Assembly: GCA_020636005.1 (NCBI GenBank)
Contig: JACJYR010000001.1
Span: forward strand, 2,856,501-2,920,500
DNA: 64,000 nucleotides
Source of the DNA: Lewinellaceae bacterium
GTDB lineage: Bacteria > Bacteroidota > Bacteroidia > Chitinophagales > Saprospiraceae
Direction of reading: 5' to 3'
Shown in pieces: positions 54,666-63,238 of the stretch (positions are counted from its first letter, which is position 1; every line of letters starts with the position of its first letter). A program made the translations under genes and the position numbers. The notes beneath the pieces are model-generated. The model saw only the letters and a program-made list of their open reading frames with translations, searched no databases and was not told where the DNA came from.

Positions 54666-55985
54666 TTAGTTTTTGCCCACCAATTGGTAACGAAGGGTAA
54701 GATGGAAGAAACGGTTGTATTCTTTTTCCTTGTTGGATTTGATTAAGTCCAACAGCCCTGCCTGGTAACGGGCATGGAGGCTCAGCCGGCGGCTCAGTTG
54801 ATAAAATAGGCCTCCGGTGGCTGAAAGGTCATATCTGGACAAGGTAACAGTGCTGTTTTTTGATGCTTCGGCGACGGAAACGTCATACTCGTCGCTGAGT
54901 TTGTGGCCAAAGCCGTTCAGCAGGCCGCCTCCGGTAAATCCGGGCGTAGAAGCCAACAGGATGCCGAAATTGGCACCTCCGTATAAGCCCCAACGGGGCG
55001 ATACTTTGTAACGAATTTGCAAGGGGAAATTGGCATAGTGCATCTGCAACGATTCACGCGCCCTGGTCACACTGTTGAAACTGGCTTCCAGCGGCGATAC
55101 TTTTTCGGCATCGGCAATCGAAACGAAAACCTCGTCTGCTGTTTCGTTGGTTGGGATAGTCGTCGGGTCAGCGCCCTGCGAAACAACAATATACAAGGGC
55201 TGTTGCACAAGCGCATAACCAGCGCCACCTTCCACGGAAAACCTGCTGTGGCCAATGGGAAGGCCTGCCATCAAGCCGGCTTCCAGTCCATTGGCGGCAC
55301 TGGAGGGGGCTGCCATTCCCCCGGCATAGGCGGAAAGCCCGACCGGAGAGGGGTGCCGAATGGGTTTTTCAAGGAGCTTCCCTTCGAAATGCGCTGGATT
55401 GTCCAGCATGGCCAAAGCTGGATTTGGAAGGTATTCGGCCATTCGCAAAGGCGGTTGCTGCTCCGCCAGGCCGGCTTCTTCACTTTTTGCCAGGGGAAAG
55501 GTTTCGGCAGATAATTGGATGGCATTCAGCAACTTCTGTTGATAACCAGGCATTTGCGCATCCATTTCAAGATTCGGTTTTTTTGAAGCCAATGCTTTTG
55601 CCGTCGAAGCATGTTGTGCGGCAATGGATGGCGGGGGCTGTTGCTGGCCAGTCCCGGGGAAGAAAAGTTCCGCTTGTTCTGAAGGCACGTTTGACGGGCT
55701 TGCCGGCAAAGCTTCCGCAACGGGTTGTTGCGTTTTGGAAAGGTCTGCGGGCACTCGTTCCAGGGCTGCCGGTTTATCCGAAGGGGCAGGCCCTGGGATT
55801 GGGGTGGAAGCATACCAAACATAAGCTAAACCGGTAGCCACTACGGCCAAGCCTATAGGCCACCACCACCATGCAAATCGCCTGCGCCGCTTCCCTGTTG
55901 GCATTTCGTCGTCCAACCTGCTGCGCATATCTTTCCAGGCACGGTCGGTGAATTTTTTGTCAATATGTATTTCTTTATCCTGCAT
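54666..55985 (-). CDS. Outer-membrane beta-barrel-like protein with anti-sigma-type N-terminus
   Basis: The gene overlaps the ECF sigma gene by 11 bp. Residues 1-38 form a short charged domain (FTDRAWKDMRSRLDDEMP), then comes one membrane segment (FAWWWWPIGLAVVATGLAYVWYA), then a long Pro/Ala/Gln-rich linker to about residue 220. A beta-rich C-terminal part follows (GLSAYAGGMAAPSSAANGLEAGL, FPLQIRYKVSPRWGLYGGANFG, LSLHARYQAGLLDLIKSNKEKE) that resembles an outer-membrane barrel. In Bacteroidota such sigma-linked fusions are known as hypothetical proteins. It may be an anti-sigma factor reaching across the periplasm; function inferred from position only. Confidence 0.65.
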   Translation of the reverse strand: MQDKEIHIDKKFTDRAWKDMRSRLDDEMPTGKRRRRFAWWWWPIGLAVVATGLAYVWYASTPIPGPAPSDKPAALERVPADLSKTQQPVAEALPASPSNVPSEQAELFFPGTGQQQPPPSIAAQHASTAKALASKKPNLEMDAQMPGYQQKLLNAIQLSAETFPLAKSEEAGLAEQQPPLRMAEYLPNPALAMLDNPAHFEGKLLEKPIRHPSPVGLSAYAGGMAAPSSAANGLEAGLMAGLPIGHSRFSVEGGAGYALVQQPLYIVVSQGADPTTIPTNETADEVFVSIADAEKVSPLEASFNSVTRARESLQMHYANFPLQIRYKVSPRWGLYGGANFGILLASTPGFTGGGLLNGFGHKLSDEYDVSVAEASKNSTVTLSRYDLSATGGLFYQLSRRLSLHARYQAGLLDLIKSNKEKEYNRFFHLTLRYQLVGKN

Positions 55986-56529
55986 ATTGCTTCATTTCAT
56001 GTTGGTGTATCAATTGCCGCAGCTTTTGCCGGGCGGTTGACAGGTGCCACTTGGAAGTGCCTTCGCTGATGCCCATCAGTTCGGCCACTTCCGCATGGGA
56101 GTACCCTTCGATGGCATAAAGCCTGAACACCTGCGCCGAAGCGGCGGGCAGTTCGTCCACCATTCGGAGGATGTCTTCGGCGTAGAGTTGCTGGGCCGGG
56201 CTTCCCTGCGTGGGAGCGTCCCTTTCTTCAAAGACGAGGAAGTGCAGGTAGCGCTGTTGTTCCCTGAAGTGGTCGGCCAGGCTGTGCCACACCAGGCGCC
56301 GGATCCATCCTTCCAGCGAGCCTTTGAAGGAGTAGAGGTGTATTTTTTTAAAAACCCTCAAAAAGCCGTTGTTCACGATGCTCATTGCTTCCTCCCGGTC
56401 GTCGGTGCGGCGCAGGCACATTTCCATCATCGCCGGAAAAAACCGCCTGTACAAATGCTCCTGCATCTTGCGGTCGTTCGCTGTGCAGCCCTTTACAAGC
56501 TCTTCGTCCGTGTATTTTTTTTTGAACAA
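55975..56529 (-). CDS. ECF-type RNA polymerase sigma factor
   Basis: Sigma-70 family factor of the ECF group. The sigma2 domain is at residues 20-85 (HLYRRFFPAMMEMCLRRTDDREEAMSIVNNGFLRVFKKI, then GWIRRLVWHSLADHFREQQ). The sigma4 domain is at 115-175 (LPAASAQVFRLYAIEGYSHAEVAELMGISEGTSKWHLSTARQKLR). 184 residues. The downstream overlapping gene probably encodes its anti-sigma partner. Confidence 0.95.
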   Translation of the reverse strand: MFKKKYTDEELVKGCTANDRKMQEHLYRRFFPAMMEMCLRRTDDREEAMSIVNNGFLRVFKKIHLYSFKGSLEGWIRRLVWHSLADHFREQQRYLHFLVFEERDAPTQGSPAQQLYAEDILRMVDELPAASAQVFRLYAIEGYSHAEVAELMGISEGTSKWHLSTARQKLRQLIHQHEMKQYAG

Positions 56530-56668
56530 TGGGTATTGTAGTTAGTAAGGTGCTGGTTGTTAAAAAAATTGGCTATGTTATTCGACGCAATGGGTACGGT
56601 TTGAATTTGTTTGAAAGTCGTTTATAGATACTCGCATTTAAAGTTAAGGGTAGCCGTCTTTGAGGGCA

Positions 56669-56714
56669 GGGTTATCGAACCCCGCAGTTCCGGAACTGCG
56701 GGGTTCGATAACCC
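56669..56714. repeat. 46-bp perfect palindrome
   Basis: The 23-bp arms start GGGTTATCGAACCCCGCAGT and meet at the centre of GTTCCGGAAC (56691/56692). Outer flanks (GAGGGCAGG.../...CCGCCCCTC) extend it imperfectly. It lies in the 395-bp gap 56530-56924, which holds no gene. Probably a REP/MITE-like element or a very strong terminator. Confidence 0.85.
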
Positions 56715-56924
56715 CGCCCCTCCATGCACACTGCACAGTAGCCAAACCGATTTATCAATTTCAAATTCGACTACCTAAAAAATGGAAGATCCACGCCAGT
56801 TAATAAGTGAAAAATAGCTGATTTTCAACTACTTGCAACAGTTGGTCACAAACTCCAACCATTTTTAAACAATGTCGGACAATTCCAGCAACTACTCAGC
56901 TTGAGCGGCCAGTTTTAGGTGCCA

Positions 56925-57710
56925 CTATTTCCACAGCGTTAACCCTGCCCGAAGGACGATGCGCTGGTATGTGAGGTTGCGCGTTTGCACATCCCCGTCG
57001 TAAAGGTTCCTGGTGAACGAAGCTTCCTGGTACTTGAAGCCGATGTCTATGTTCAAATCCAGCCCTTCCACCGTGGCGATTCGTACACCGGCGGCAGGAT
57101 GAACCATCAGCCCGCCTTTCGCTTCTACTATGTCAAGGCTTTGCCGCTTAAAAGCCAGCCCGTAGCCACCTGCCAGGGCGAGGTAGTAGCCGTATCCTTT
57201 CTTGGAGGGGAAATAGCTCCGCAACTCGCCGAAAAGCGGATAGATGGTTTCCCCCCTTGTTGCATAATTGTCAACGCCAATGCCCACACCGATGCCGAGC
57301 CAGGAAGCCAGCTGATAGCCCGTCACATTGCCCAGGCCAGCACCCAATATAAGCCCGTCCGAGTCGCTGTTACCAATGGCAAAAGAAAGGGCCGTCGTGT
57401 TGTAAAAGCCTTTTGAACGCAGTTTGGCGTCGCCAGCCTTGGATCTTGAAGGTTCGGAAACTTCCGGTTCGCTTACATATTCAGTGCCCTGTACTATTTT
57501 GCGGATGTCGCTGTCCTTAAGTTCCAGCAGGGTGCTGTCCGCTTGGCGCAGCAATAGTGTCTCCCCTTGAACATAGCGGGTAATCTCCCCTTTGTGTGTT
57601 TCGCCATTGCGCATATACACGGTGTCTTCTGTCTTCTGTTGGGCAAATGAGGTAACTGCCTGGGCCGCCAAAAGGGCCATTATGAGCAGGTGTTTAAAAG
57701 CATTTTGCAT
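56925..57710 (-). CDS. Predicted outer-membrane protein of unknown function
   Basis: Signal peptide at residues 1-23 (HLLIMALLAAQAVTSFAQ). Residues 25-75 look like a small beta domain (VYMRNGETHKGEITRYVQGETLLLRQADSTLLELKDSDIRKIVQG), common in Bacteroidota surface proteins. The rest has alternating strands (GVGIGVDNYATRGETIYPLFGELRSYF, YYLALAGGYGLAFKRQ, LNIDIGFKYQEASF, ERIVLRAGLTLWK-like end), as in small outer-membrane barrels. 261 residues. Single gene between large gaps; role unknown. Confidence 0.7.
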   Translation of the reverse strand: MQNAFKHLLIMALLAAQAVTSFAQQKTEDTVYMRNGETHKGEITRYVQGETLLLRQADSTLLELKDSDIRKIVQGTEYVSEPEVSEPSRSKAGDAKLRSKGFYNTTALSFAIGNSDSDGLILGAGLGNVTGYQLASWLGIGVGIGVDNYATRGETIYPLFGELRSYFPSKKGYGYYLALAGGYGLAFKRQSLDIVEAKGGLMVHPAAGVRIATVEGLDLNIDIGFKYQEASFTRNLYDGDVQTRNLTYQRIVLRAGLTLWK

Positions 57711-58346
57711 GTCCTGATTTTTTTTTCTTATAGATAGTCACATTAAAAATTGATTGGAACAAAATCCTAAGTCACTGATTTTCAATAAAATGACTTCAAT
57801 GACCCCTGACTTTTAATGACGATTGTCTATAAACAAACACGGGCATTCAGCCGGAGACCATTCAAGGCAGTGTGTTTTTTTTTTAAAACACACGCTCAGG
57901 ATCAATCACTTGTGAGCAATTGACACAGTTTTTTGAACAATCTCTTCAACCGAAGCAGGGTTGCCCTGATTGTGGAATTTGGCAAATTTCACTATAAAAC
58001 CAGGACAAGGTAACATGGCCTTTGCAATTTATGGGTCTATTGTTTAGAATGCCGGTTGGCGGTCTGCCGGGGAAGACAGCATGGCGGCCCGAAAAGGTTG
58101 GGGAACGGGGGCAGGTTTTCTTTAAAAGAAAGAGTTAGGATTTAAAAAAATGGTTCTGTGAAAATCCTGTGGAGCGGAAGGAGTGGAGGCCATTCAGAGG
58201 GGAGGCTTTATCATAAGCACCAATTTACGAGTGACGATTGCGACGATACCTAAACTATAAACTGCCTGTGTTTTGAATACATTTTAAATCGTAAACCAGG
58301 TCTTTTGATAAAGATCCCCCCCGCTGTCCGTGTTTTAAAAAGAGGA
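57711..58346. other. Large intergenic gap
   Basis: No gene. It contains the inverted copy of the dispersed repeat (57775-57836), a hairpin GTGTGTTTT/AAAACACAC around 57871-57893, and at about 58212-58230 the segment TTTACGAGTGACGATT, also seen near 9519-9537. Confidence 0.55.
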
Positions 58347-58904
58347 TCAGTTGTAAGCAACGGAGTCAGGCATAGAAGCTATCACTGTGTAGGCATCGCC
58401 TTTGTTCGACATGATTTGGGACCAAAGTTGGTCGGGCTTTGTCTTGAACAAATAATTCGGGTGCATATCCGCAGCTACCCAGGAGCCCCAGGCCATCTCG
58501 TCCTTCAACTGGCCTTCCGACCAGCCGGAATAGCCGACGAAAAAACGGATGTTGTGTGCCTCGATAAGGTTGGAAGAAATGAGGAATTTCAGCTTGTCGA
58601 AATTGCCGCCCCACCAAACGCCCTTGCTGATTTCACGGCTGTCTTCGAGCAGGTCGCCCACATTGTGGAGGTAGTGGATGGTATCTGTCTGCACGGGGCC
58701 GCCAAAATAAACCGGGACGTTGAACTCCGGGAAGTCGGCCACCAGTTCGTCCACCCGCATATCGAGTTTGCGGTTGAGGATGAACCCGATGCTTCCTTCG
58801 CCGCTGTGCTCGCAAAGCAGCACGGCTGCCCGCTTGAAGTTGGCATCCAGCATGAACGGCTCGGCCAACAGTATTTTCCCGGTTTTGATGCTTATCCTTG
58901 TCAT
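58347..58904 (-). CDS. yqgE: YqgE/AlgH family protein (DUF179)
   Basis: Small conserved protein of the YqgE/AlgH family. KILLAEPFMLDANFKRAAVLLCEHSGEGSIGFILNR-type sequence (here split as GKILLAEPFML, then FKRAAVLLCEH) is the N-terminal signature. VYFGGPVQTDTIHYLH and FVGYSGWSEGQLKDEMAWGSW complete it. 185 residues, normal length. The biochemical role is unsettled. Monocistronic, upstream of fabD in the same direction. Confidence 0.92.
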   Translation of the reverse strand: MTRISIKTGKILLAEPFMLDANFKRAAVLLCEHSGEGSIGFILNRKLDMRVDELVADFPEFNVPVYFGGPVQTDTIHYLHNVGDLLEDSREISKGVWWGGNFDKLKFLISSNLIEAHNIRFFVGYSGWSEGQLKDEMAWGSWVAADMHPNYLFKTKPDQLWSQIMSNKGDAYTVIASMPDSVAYN

Positions 58905-59005
58905 GGTATCATTTTGAAAGCGCCAATTTGCTGCAAGAATTTGGAAAATGCAAATTTGGTGTAAACGCTAAATGCCAGGCAGTGGTTTTTCCGCTCTGCG
59001 GTACG

Positions 59006-59884
59006 TTAAAGGGCGGCGGTTGGAAACCTTCTGTCCACCCTTGCCACAAAGCTTCTCAGGGTTTTACCGGTGCCGCCCACCTCTATGAATTCGCTTACCC
59101 CGTCGGCAATCATGTGCTGCATGGTCTGCGTCCAGCGGACCGGGGCGGTGAGCTGGTCCACGAGGTTCTGGCGGATCTTTCCAGGATCGCTTTCGGCTTT
59201 TGCATTGACATTTTGGTAAATGGGGCAGACGGGTTTTGCGAAATGTGTCGCTTCGATGGCGGCCTGCAGCTCATCTTTGGCAGGCTGCATGAGCGGGGAG
59301 TGGAACGCTCCGCCTACCTGCAGCACAACGGCTTTCAAGGCACCTGCTGCTTTGCATTGTTCAACAGCTTCTTCGATGCCCTTCACCGTGCCGGAAATGA
59401 CCAATTGGCCAGGACAGTTGTAGTTGGCGGGTACCACCGTTTCGGCGATCCCGGCGCAAATTTTTTCAACGGCCTCGTCGTCCAGGCCAATAACGGCGGC
59501 CATCGTGCTTTCCACGGCCTCACAAGCTTTTTGCATGGCGAGTGCCCTTTGGTGTACAAGCCTTAATCCATCCTCAAACGCAAGGGCATCCGCTGCTACC
59601 AGGGCGGAAAATTCGCCCAGGGAATGCCCGGCCACCGCACCGGGCTGAAAGTCGTTGCCCGCTATTTTTGCCCGGATGATGGAATGCAGGAAAACAGCGG
59701 GCTGCGTGATTTTGGTCTGTTTCAACGCTTCCGCATCGCCCTCGAACATCACTTCGGTAATCCGGTAGCCCAACACCTCGTTGGCCTGCTCGAACAGTTC
59801 TTTGGCGTAGCCGTTGTTTTCGTACATGTCTTTGCCCATTCCTTCGAACTGGGAGCCCTGGCCGGGGAAAATATAGGCTTTCAT
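59006..59884 (-). CDS. fabD: Malonyl-CoA:ACP transacylase FabD
   Basis: Transfers malonyl from CoA to acyl carrier protein in fatty-acid synthesis. YIFPGQGSQFEGMGKDMY is the N-terminal motif. The nucleophile Ser lies in AVAGHSLGEFSAL, and the conserved His in GAFHSPLM. 292 residues, normal. It stands apart from other fab genes here and precedes yqgE on the minus strand. Confidence 0.96.
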   Translation of the reverse strand: MKAYIFPGQGSQFEGMGKDMYENNGYAKELFEQANEVLGYRITEVMFEGDAEALKQTKITQPAVFLHSIIRAKIAGNDFQPGAVAGHSLGEFSALVAADALAFEDGLRLVHQRALAMQKACEAVESTMAAVIGLDDEAVEKICAGIAETVVPANYNCPGQLVISGTVKGIEEAVEQCKAAGALKAVVLQVGGAFHSPLMQPAKDELQAAIEATHFAKPVCPIYQNVNAKAESDPGKIRQNLVDQLTAPVRWTQTMQHMIADGVSEFIEVGGTGKTLRSFVARVDRRFPTAAL

Positions 59885-59974
59885 ATTGTGTCTGTGTGTT
59901 TAGTTGCGTTTATGTGTTTTTAATGCCCGTGTAATTGTTAAAACACAAGAACACTTTAACACACAAACACGCTT

Positions 59975-60589
59975 TCAATGAAGATTCGCTCCTATCAGGT
60001 GCAAGAACTCCGCCCTCGTTTCCTGGTTTTGAAAAGCCCCTGTGAAAGCAGAGGTGGTCGTTACGGAATTCTGCTTTTGTACGCCCCGCATCATCATGCA
60101 CATGTGCATGGCTTCGATGACGACGGCCACGCCCTGTGGGTTCAAGGTCTTGTCAATGGCGTTGAGGATTTCGATGGTCAGGCGCTCCTGCACCTGCAGG
60201 CGGCGGGCAAACACATCAATGACCCTCGGTATCTTGCTCAGGCCCACGATGTAGCCATTCGGGATGTAGGCCACATGGGCTTTTCCCAAAAAAGGCAACA
60301 TATGGTGCTCGCAAAGAGAGTAAATTTCGATGTCTTTGACAAGTACCATTTCACTATATTCCTCCTTGAACATGGCGGAACGAAGGATTTCCTCGGCATC
60401 CATACCATAGCCGGAGGTGAGGAACTGCATGGCCTTGGCAGCCCGTTCCGGCGTCTTCAGCAGGCCTTCCCGGTAGGCATCTTCCCCTACCCCGTCCAGG
60501 ATGGAGCGGAAGTTTCCTGTTAATTGGTCGGTTATTTCGCCGTTGTATATTTCTTCTCTCAGGTAGGACGACTGTTGAGTGTTTACCAT
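59975..60589 (-). CDS. folE: GTP cyclohydrolase I
   Basis: First enzyme of folate (pterin) biosynthesis. IYSLCEHHMLPFLGKAHVAY contains the zinc Cys-His-His, GYIVGLSKIPRVIDVFARR is the substrate region, and HMCMMMRGVQK supplies the second zinc Cys. 204 residues. The gene is followed by fabD after a 90-bp gap with an imperfect hairpin. TATCTTTC lies immediately before the start, close to a TAnnTTTG box. Confidence 0.96.
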   Translation of the reverse strand: MVNTQQSSYLREEIYNGEITDQLTGNFRSILDGVGEDAYREGLLKTPERAAKAMQFLTSGYGMDAEEILRSAMFKEEYSEMVLVKDIEIYSLCEHHMLPFLGKAHVAYIPNGYIVGLSKIPRVIDVFARRLQVQERLTIEILNAIDKTLNPQGVAVVIEAMHMCMMMRGVQKQNSVTTTSAFTGAFQNQETRAEFLHLIGANLH

Positions 60590-61108
60590 GACGGATTCAT
60601 ATTTTCGGAAAGATACGGCCCGTCAGAATGGAAGGGGAAAAGGGGATTCCTTCATGCCGTTCCTTGAAGCCTGTTCTTCCTTTAGGGTGGTAAGATAATG
60701 ATTCAGGAGGATGAAACAGCAGGCAACCGCTTTTGTTGAAGCGGTAACTTTTCTTTAGGGTTGAGAAAAAATAAAATGGCTCCCGGAGCCAGTTCGGGAG
60801 CCAGGTGATTGTTCAATCGTTTCTGAGTTGGGGCCAGCAGGGGTCGGTGTCCCGGATTTTCAGGCGCACCAATTCCCCCGCTGGCCCGGTATCTCCTGAT
60901 TGAAAACCCACTCCGCTCCTGCCGCTTCTTCAACCGGCTCTGCCACACCTTGTACAAAAGTCCGGTTTCGTTGGCTGGCATCAAAGCCCTTGCTTCAAAT
61001 TCGCACCTGAATGCCTGCCTGGCCGCCCACTCGCAAGGGTGCCGCTTATAAACCGGCAGTAGCGGGTGTGGTTTTTAATGGGAAGCGTTGGGGCCAGCGG
61101 AGTACGTG
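60590..61108. other. Intergenic region with hairpins before the intron/cassette region
   Basis: No supportable gene. One hairpin is ACCGCTT/AAGCGGT (about 60726-60744), and a second is TGGCTCCCG (60777-60785) with CGGGAGCCA (60795-60803). The minus-strand frame 60703-60984 has no recognisable features. It may contain decayed intron or cassette DNA. Confidence 0.45.
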
Positions 61109-61195
61109 GCCCGTATCCCGAAAGCTTTCGAGAGTGGTGTGAGAGGGCAGGGGTGGCCAATCCATATTACCTTTGGTCACCTCTCCCTACTCGAT
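61109..61195 (+). mobile_element. Degenerate 3' end of a group II intron
   Basis: The stretch GTGGTGTGAGAGGGCAGGGG, then GGTCACCTCTCCCTACTCGAT closely matches the 3' ends (domains V-VI) of the two intact introns at 61971 and 63239. The domain V stem is altered, so it is probably inactive. It ends 5 bp before the HEPN gene stop. Confidence 0.75.
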
Positions 61196-61200
61196 TCTCA

Positions 61201-61539
61201 TCAGTTTTCTTTTTTTATTTCTTTGATTTCTTTATCGAGGACTGGAAGGTATCGAACAACTATCAGCCAGATAACATCGTCTGAAACTGAATCATATCCA
61301 TGAATTATTCGGTTTCGAGTATCTACGATTTTCCTTGAATTACTTATTTCTATATCTGGTTTCACTTTCAAGATTCGGCTCATCGCTTCGCCAATTATTT
61401 CGATATTTCGTTCAATAGCCCGTTTTGTCTTCATATCTTTCTCAAATTCAAGGAAATTTCTCGGTTCGGGCAAGAAGTCGTTAATTTCGGCTATAGCTCT
61501 CTCAACATCTTCAAGCCACACCTTGATTTCGTCTTGCAT
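61201..61539 (-). CDS. HEPN domain protein (toxin-like partner of MNT)
   Basis: The DUF86/HEPN family protein has the RNase-like R-x4-H motif in TRNRIIHGYD. The start at 61539 (MQDEIKVWLEDVERAIAE) matches the family better than the upstream ATG at 61605 and overlaps the nucleotidyltransferase gene by 29 bp. About 112 residues. HEPN-MNT pairs are known toxin-antitoxin systems, in which the MNT protein adenylylates the HEPN toxin. Both genes sit in a cassette-like unit bounded by intron sequences, on the strand opposite to the introns. Confidence 0.88.
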   Translation of the reverse strand: MQDEIKVWLEDVERAIAEINDFLPEPRNFLEFEKDMKTKRAIERNIEIIGEAMSRILKVKPDIEISNSRKIVDTRNRIIHGYDSVSDDVIWLIVVRYLPVLDKEIKEIKKEN

Positions 61540-61831
61540 AAACGAGTATTTTTTGTTTATTGACCAACTTCTCAAATGTCTTGTTTCTGATTGCTTTTTG
61601 TTCAAGCAAATCTATTCTTCTTCTGAATATCCTTTCCAATTCGAATTTAAGTTCAAAGTAGTTTTCTGCATATTCAATCGGGTCTTTCGAAATTATCGAA
61701 ACGATAAAGTCAATATCGCTTTTCGAATTAAATTTATCAGTCAAGACAGAGCCAAAAGCATAGAGTTCGTCCACTTTGAAAGTAGAACATGCTTTATCTA
61801 ACTCTTTTTTATGTTTATTAATCAATTCCAT
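61511..61831 (-). CDS. MNT-type minimal nucleotidyltransferase (antitoxin-like)
   Basis: The protein contains AFGSVLTDKFNSKSDIDFIV, the GS(x)10DxD nucleotidyltransferase motif with both metal-binding Asp, and RRRIDLLEQKAIRN with the third acidic residue. 106 residues, normal for the minimal nucleotidyltransferase family. It overlaps the HEPN gene. The pair is likely a toxin-antitoxin cassette. Confidence 0.9.
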   Translation of the reverse strand: MELINKHKKELDKACSTFKVDELYAFGSVLTDKFNSKSDIDFIVSIISKDPIEYAENYFELKFELERIFRRRIDLLEQKAIRNKTFEKLVNKQKILVYARRNQGVA

Positions 61832-61920
61832 TTTTAGTTGTTTTTGACACTAAACTAACGTTTTTTCTTCGCTATTTTGTTTCTCTTTTTTGGTTTCTTT
61901 TTGATTGATGAGAACGTTTA

Positions 61921-61965
61921 GCATACCTGTCAGCCGCCCCGCATAGGGGCGGTTGGCAGGTATGC
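61921..61965 (+). promoter_or_regulatory. Target-like hairpin 5 nt upstream of intron copy 1
   Basis: Outer 9-bp stem GCATACCTG/CAGGTATGC, a 3x3 internal loop, an inner 8-bp GC stem and loop GCATA. Same architecture as 63189-63233 with different sequence. Such hairpins (terminators or attC sites) are the known insertion targets of group IIC introns. Confidence 0.65.
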
Positions 61966-61970
61966 ATTGT

Positions 61971-62632
61971 GTGTGCCCCGAATGGGCATCGAAGATAACC
62001 GGTCAGGGCTACCGAAACAAAGATAGCCCAAAGCCGGAAGTCTTTCACTCTTGGGAGATGAAAGTTCTCCCCACGCTAAAGTAAGTATGCGTGTAGCAAG
62101 CCGCAAGGGTTTCCGCCGTGAGGCGGAGTCTGAAGTAAGCGGGACTGCAAAAGCTGGCATGTACGGACAGGAATCGCATAAGAGGCATGGATGGGCCGTC
62201 GAGGTGGCACGACCTGTCCCGACTCGTCGGGAACACACCGAAGGCAGAACTTACAGCAGCCCATCTGTGTAGATGCGGGCAGCGTCAGCGGAAAGAGGGT
62301 GCACCTTACCGGGGGAGGCCTGGGATTGCCGGAGGCGACGCAGAGCGAACTTGTTTAGCAAAGGCTACCAGGAGTCAGCAGAAGCCATAGTAGCGGCTGG
62401 TTGAAATACCAGACCCGTGAAGGGCCGAACATGGAACAGTCTTTCAGCGATCCGGTTCTTTTGCCGAATTGGAAGCCGAACGGCGGATATTGGCAGGACG
62501 AACGGGTACAGGAAAAGACAAGACGAAACTGAAAAGTGGCGTCGTTCCATGAACCGCCGTATTCGTGGTCCGAACGTACGGTGGTGTGAGAGGGCAGGGG
62601 CGGCTAATCTTGGTCGCCTCTCCCTACTCAAT
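61971..62632 (+). mobile_element. ORF-less group II intron, copy 1 (662 nt)
   Basis: Begins GTGTGCCCCGAATGGGCA, similar to the group II 5' consensus. It ends with a domain V (GAACCGCCGTATTCG ... CGTACGGTGGTGTGAGAGG) and domain VI, closing CTCCCTACTCAAT. No protein of the intron-encoded RT/maturase type is present in domain IV or elsewhere in the element. It is nearly identical to copy 2 (two differences noted, near the middle-right part). Splicing and mobility would need an RT in trans. Confidence 0.85.
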
Positions 62633-62644
62633 TAGTGCCAGTGT

Positions 62645-63154
62645 TCAATTCATCTTTTCATTTTTTATTTTTTCTATTCTCTCGAAAGTTTCCTCATCGA
62701 ATGTTTTGCACCTCCAATCAAGCAGATTTGGTGATACGACCTGGTACAAGAAATTTATCACCGACGTGTTCAATCCAATACAGCCTTCATAAAGTTTCAA
62801 TTTTTCTTCATCCCTTAAATGCTTGATGAATATCTCTTCTAATTTTTTATAATTTCTCTTCGCCAAAGCCCAGAAAGCATATCCTCTTACGACTGGTGAT
62901 GGGTGTTCGGTTAATTCAACCAACTCATCGATTTTTGCTTTTCTGGTCAATTTTTCGAATCGCTTGTATTGGCTTGTCTTTTCTCCACGATATCCGACGG
63001 CATCTGAATGGATTTCGTTTTCTTTTTCTATCTCGTTCGTAATTGCTCTTATTTTTTGACTGATTTTCTCTGGTTCATATTCAAGCTTTAATTCTTGTCC
63101 GAATTGAACTTTTGGTATCAGCATTAGAGTGATTATCAGAGCGAGGTATTTCAT
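62645..63154 (-). CDS. Secreted hypothetical protein in an intron-flanked cassette
   Basis: The start at 63154 gives a signal peptide (MKYLALIITLMLIPKVQFGQ). The rest is helical and charged, with a HEAT-like stretch (IDELVELTEHPSPVVRGYAFWALAKRN). About 169 residues. No family function known. The stop is 12 bp from the 3' end of intron copy 1 and the start is near the hairpin before intron copy 2. Inverted TTAGTGCCA/TGGCACTAA sequences flank the unit (62632-62640 and 63173-63181), marking cassette borders. Confidence 0.75.
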   Translation of the reverse strand: MKYLALIITLMLIPKVQFGQELKLEYEPEKISQKIRAITNEIEKENEIHSDAVGYRGEKTSQYKRFEKLTRKAKIDELVELTEHPSPVVRGYAFWALAKRNYKKLEEIFIKHLRDEEKLKLYEGCIGLNTSVINFLYQVVSPNLLDWRCKTFDEETFERIEKIKNEKMN

Positions 63155-63188
63155 TTTATATTTTTTTCTCGTTGGCACTAACGGTCTC

Positions 63189-63233
63189 GTGTAGCTGCCG
63201 TAGCGGGCTTTTGCCCGCTATGGACAGCTACAC
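63189..63233 (+). promoter_or_regulatory. Target-like hairpin 5 nt upstream of intron copy 2
   Basis: Outer 9-bp stem GTGTAGCTG/CAGCTACAC, a small internal loop, an inner 9-bp stem and loop TTTT. Shape matches the hairpin at 61921-61965, while the sequence differs. Confidence 0.65.
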
Positions 63234-63238
63234 AATGT

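Noticed and set aside
60703..60984. 93-codon minus-strand frame near folE
   Set aside because: Arg/Pro-rich with no recognisable motif and spans two hairpins.
61930..62631. Small frames duplicated in both intron copies
   Set aside because: They cover ribozyme structural domains and have no family features; identical only because the introns are nearly identical.
62645..63154. Possible intron-encoded protein
   Set aside because: Lies outside the intron ends and on the opposite strand, with no RT or maturase motifs.
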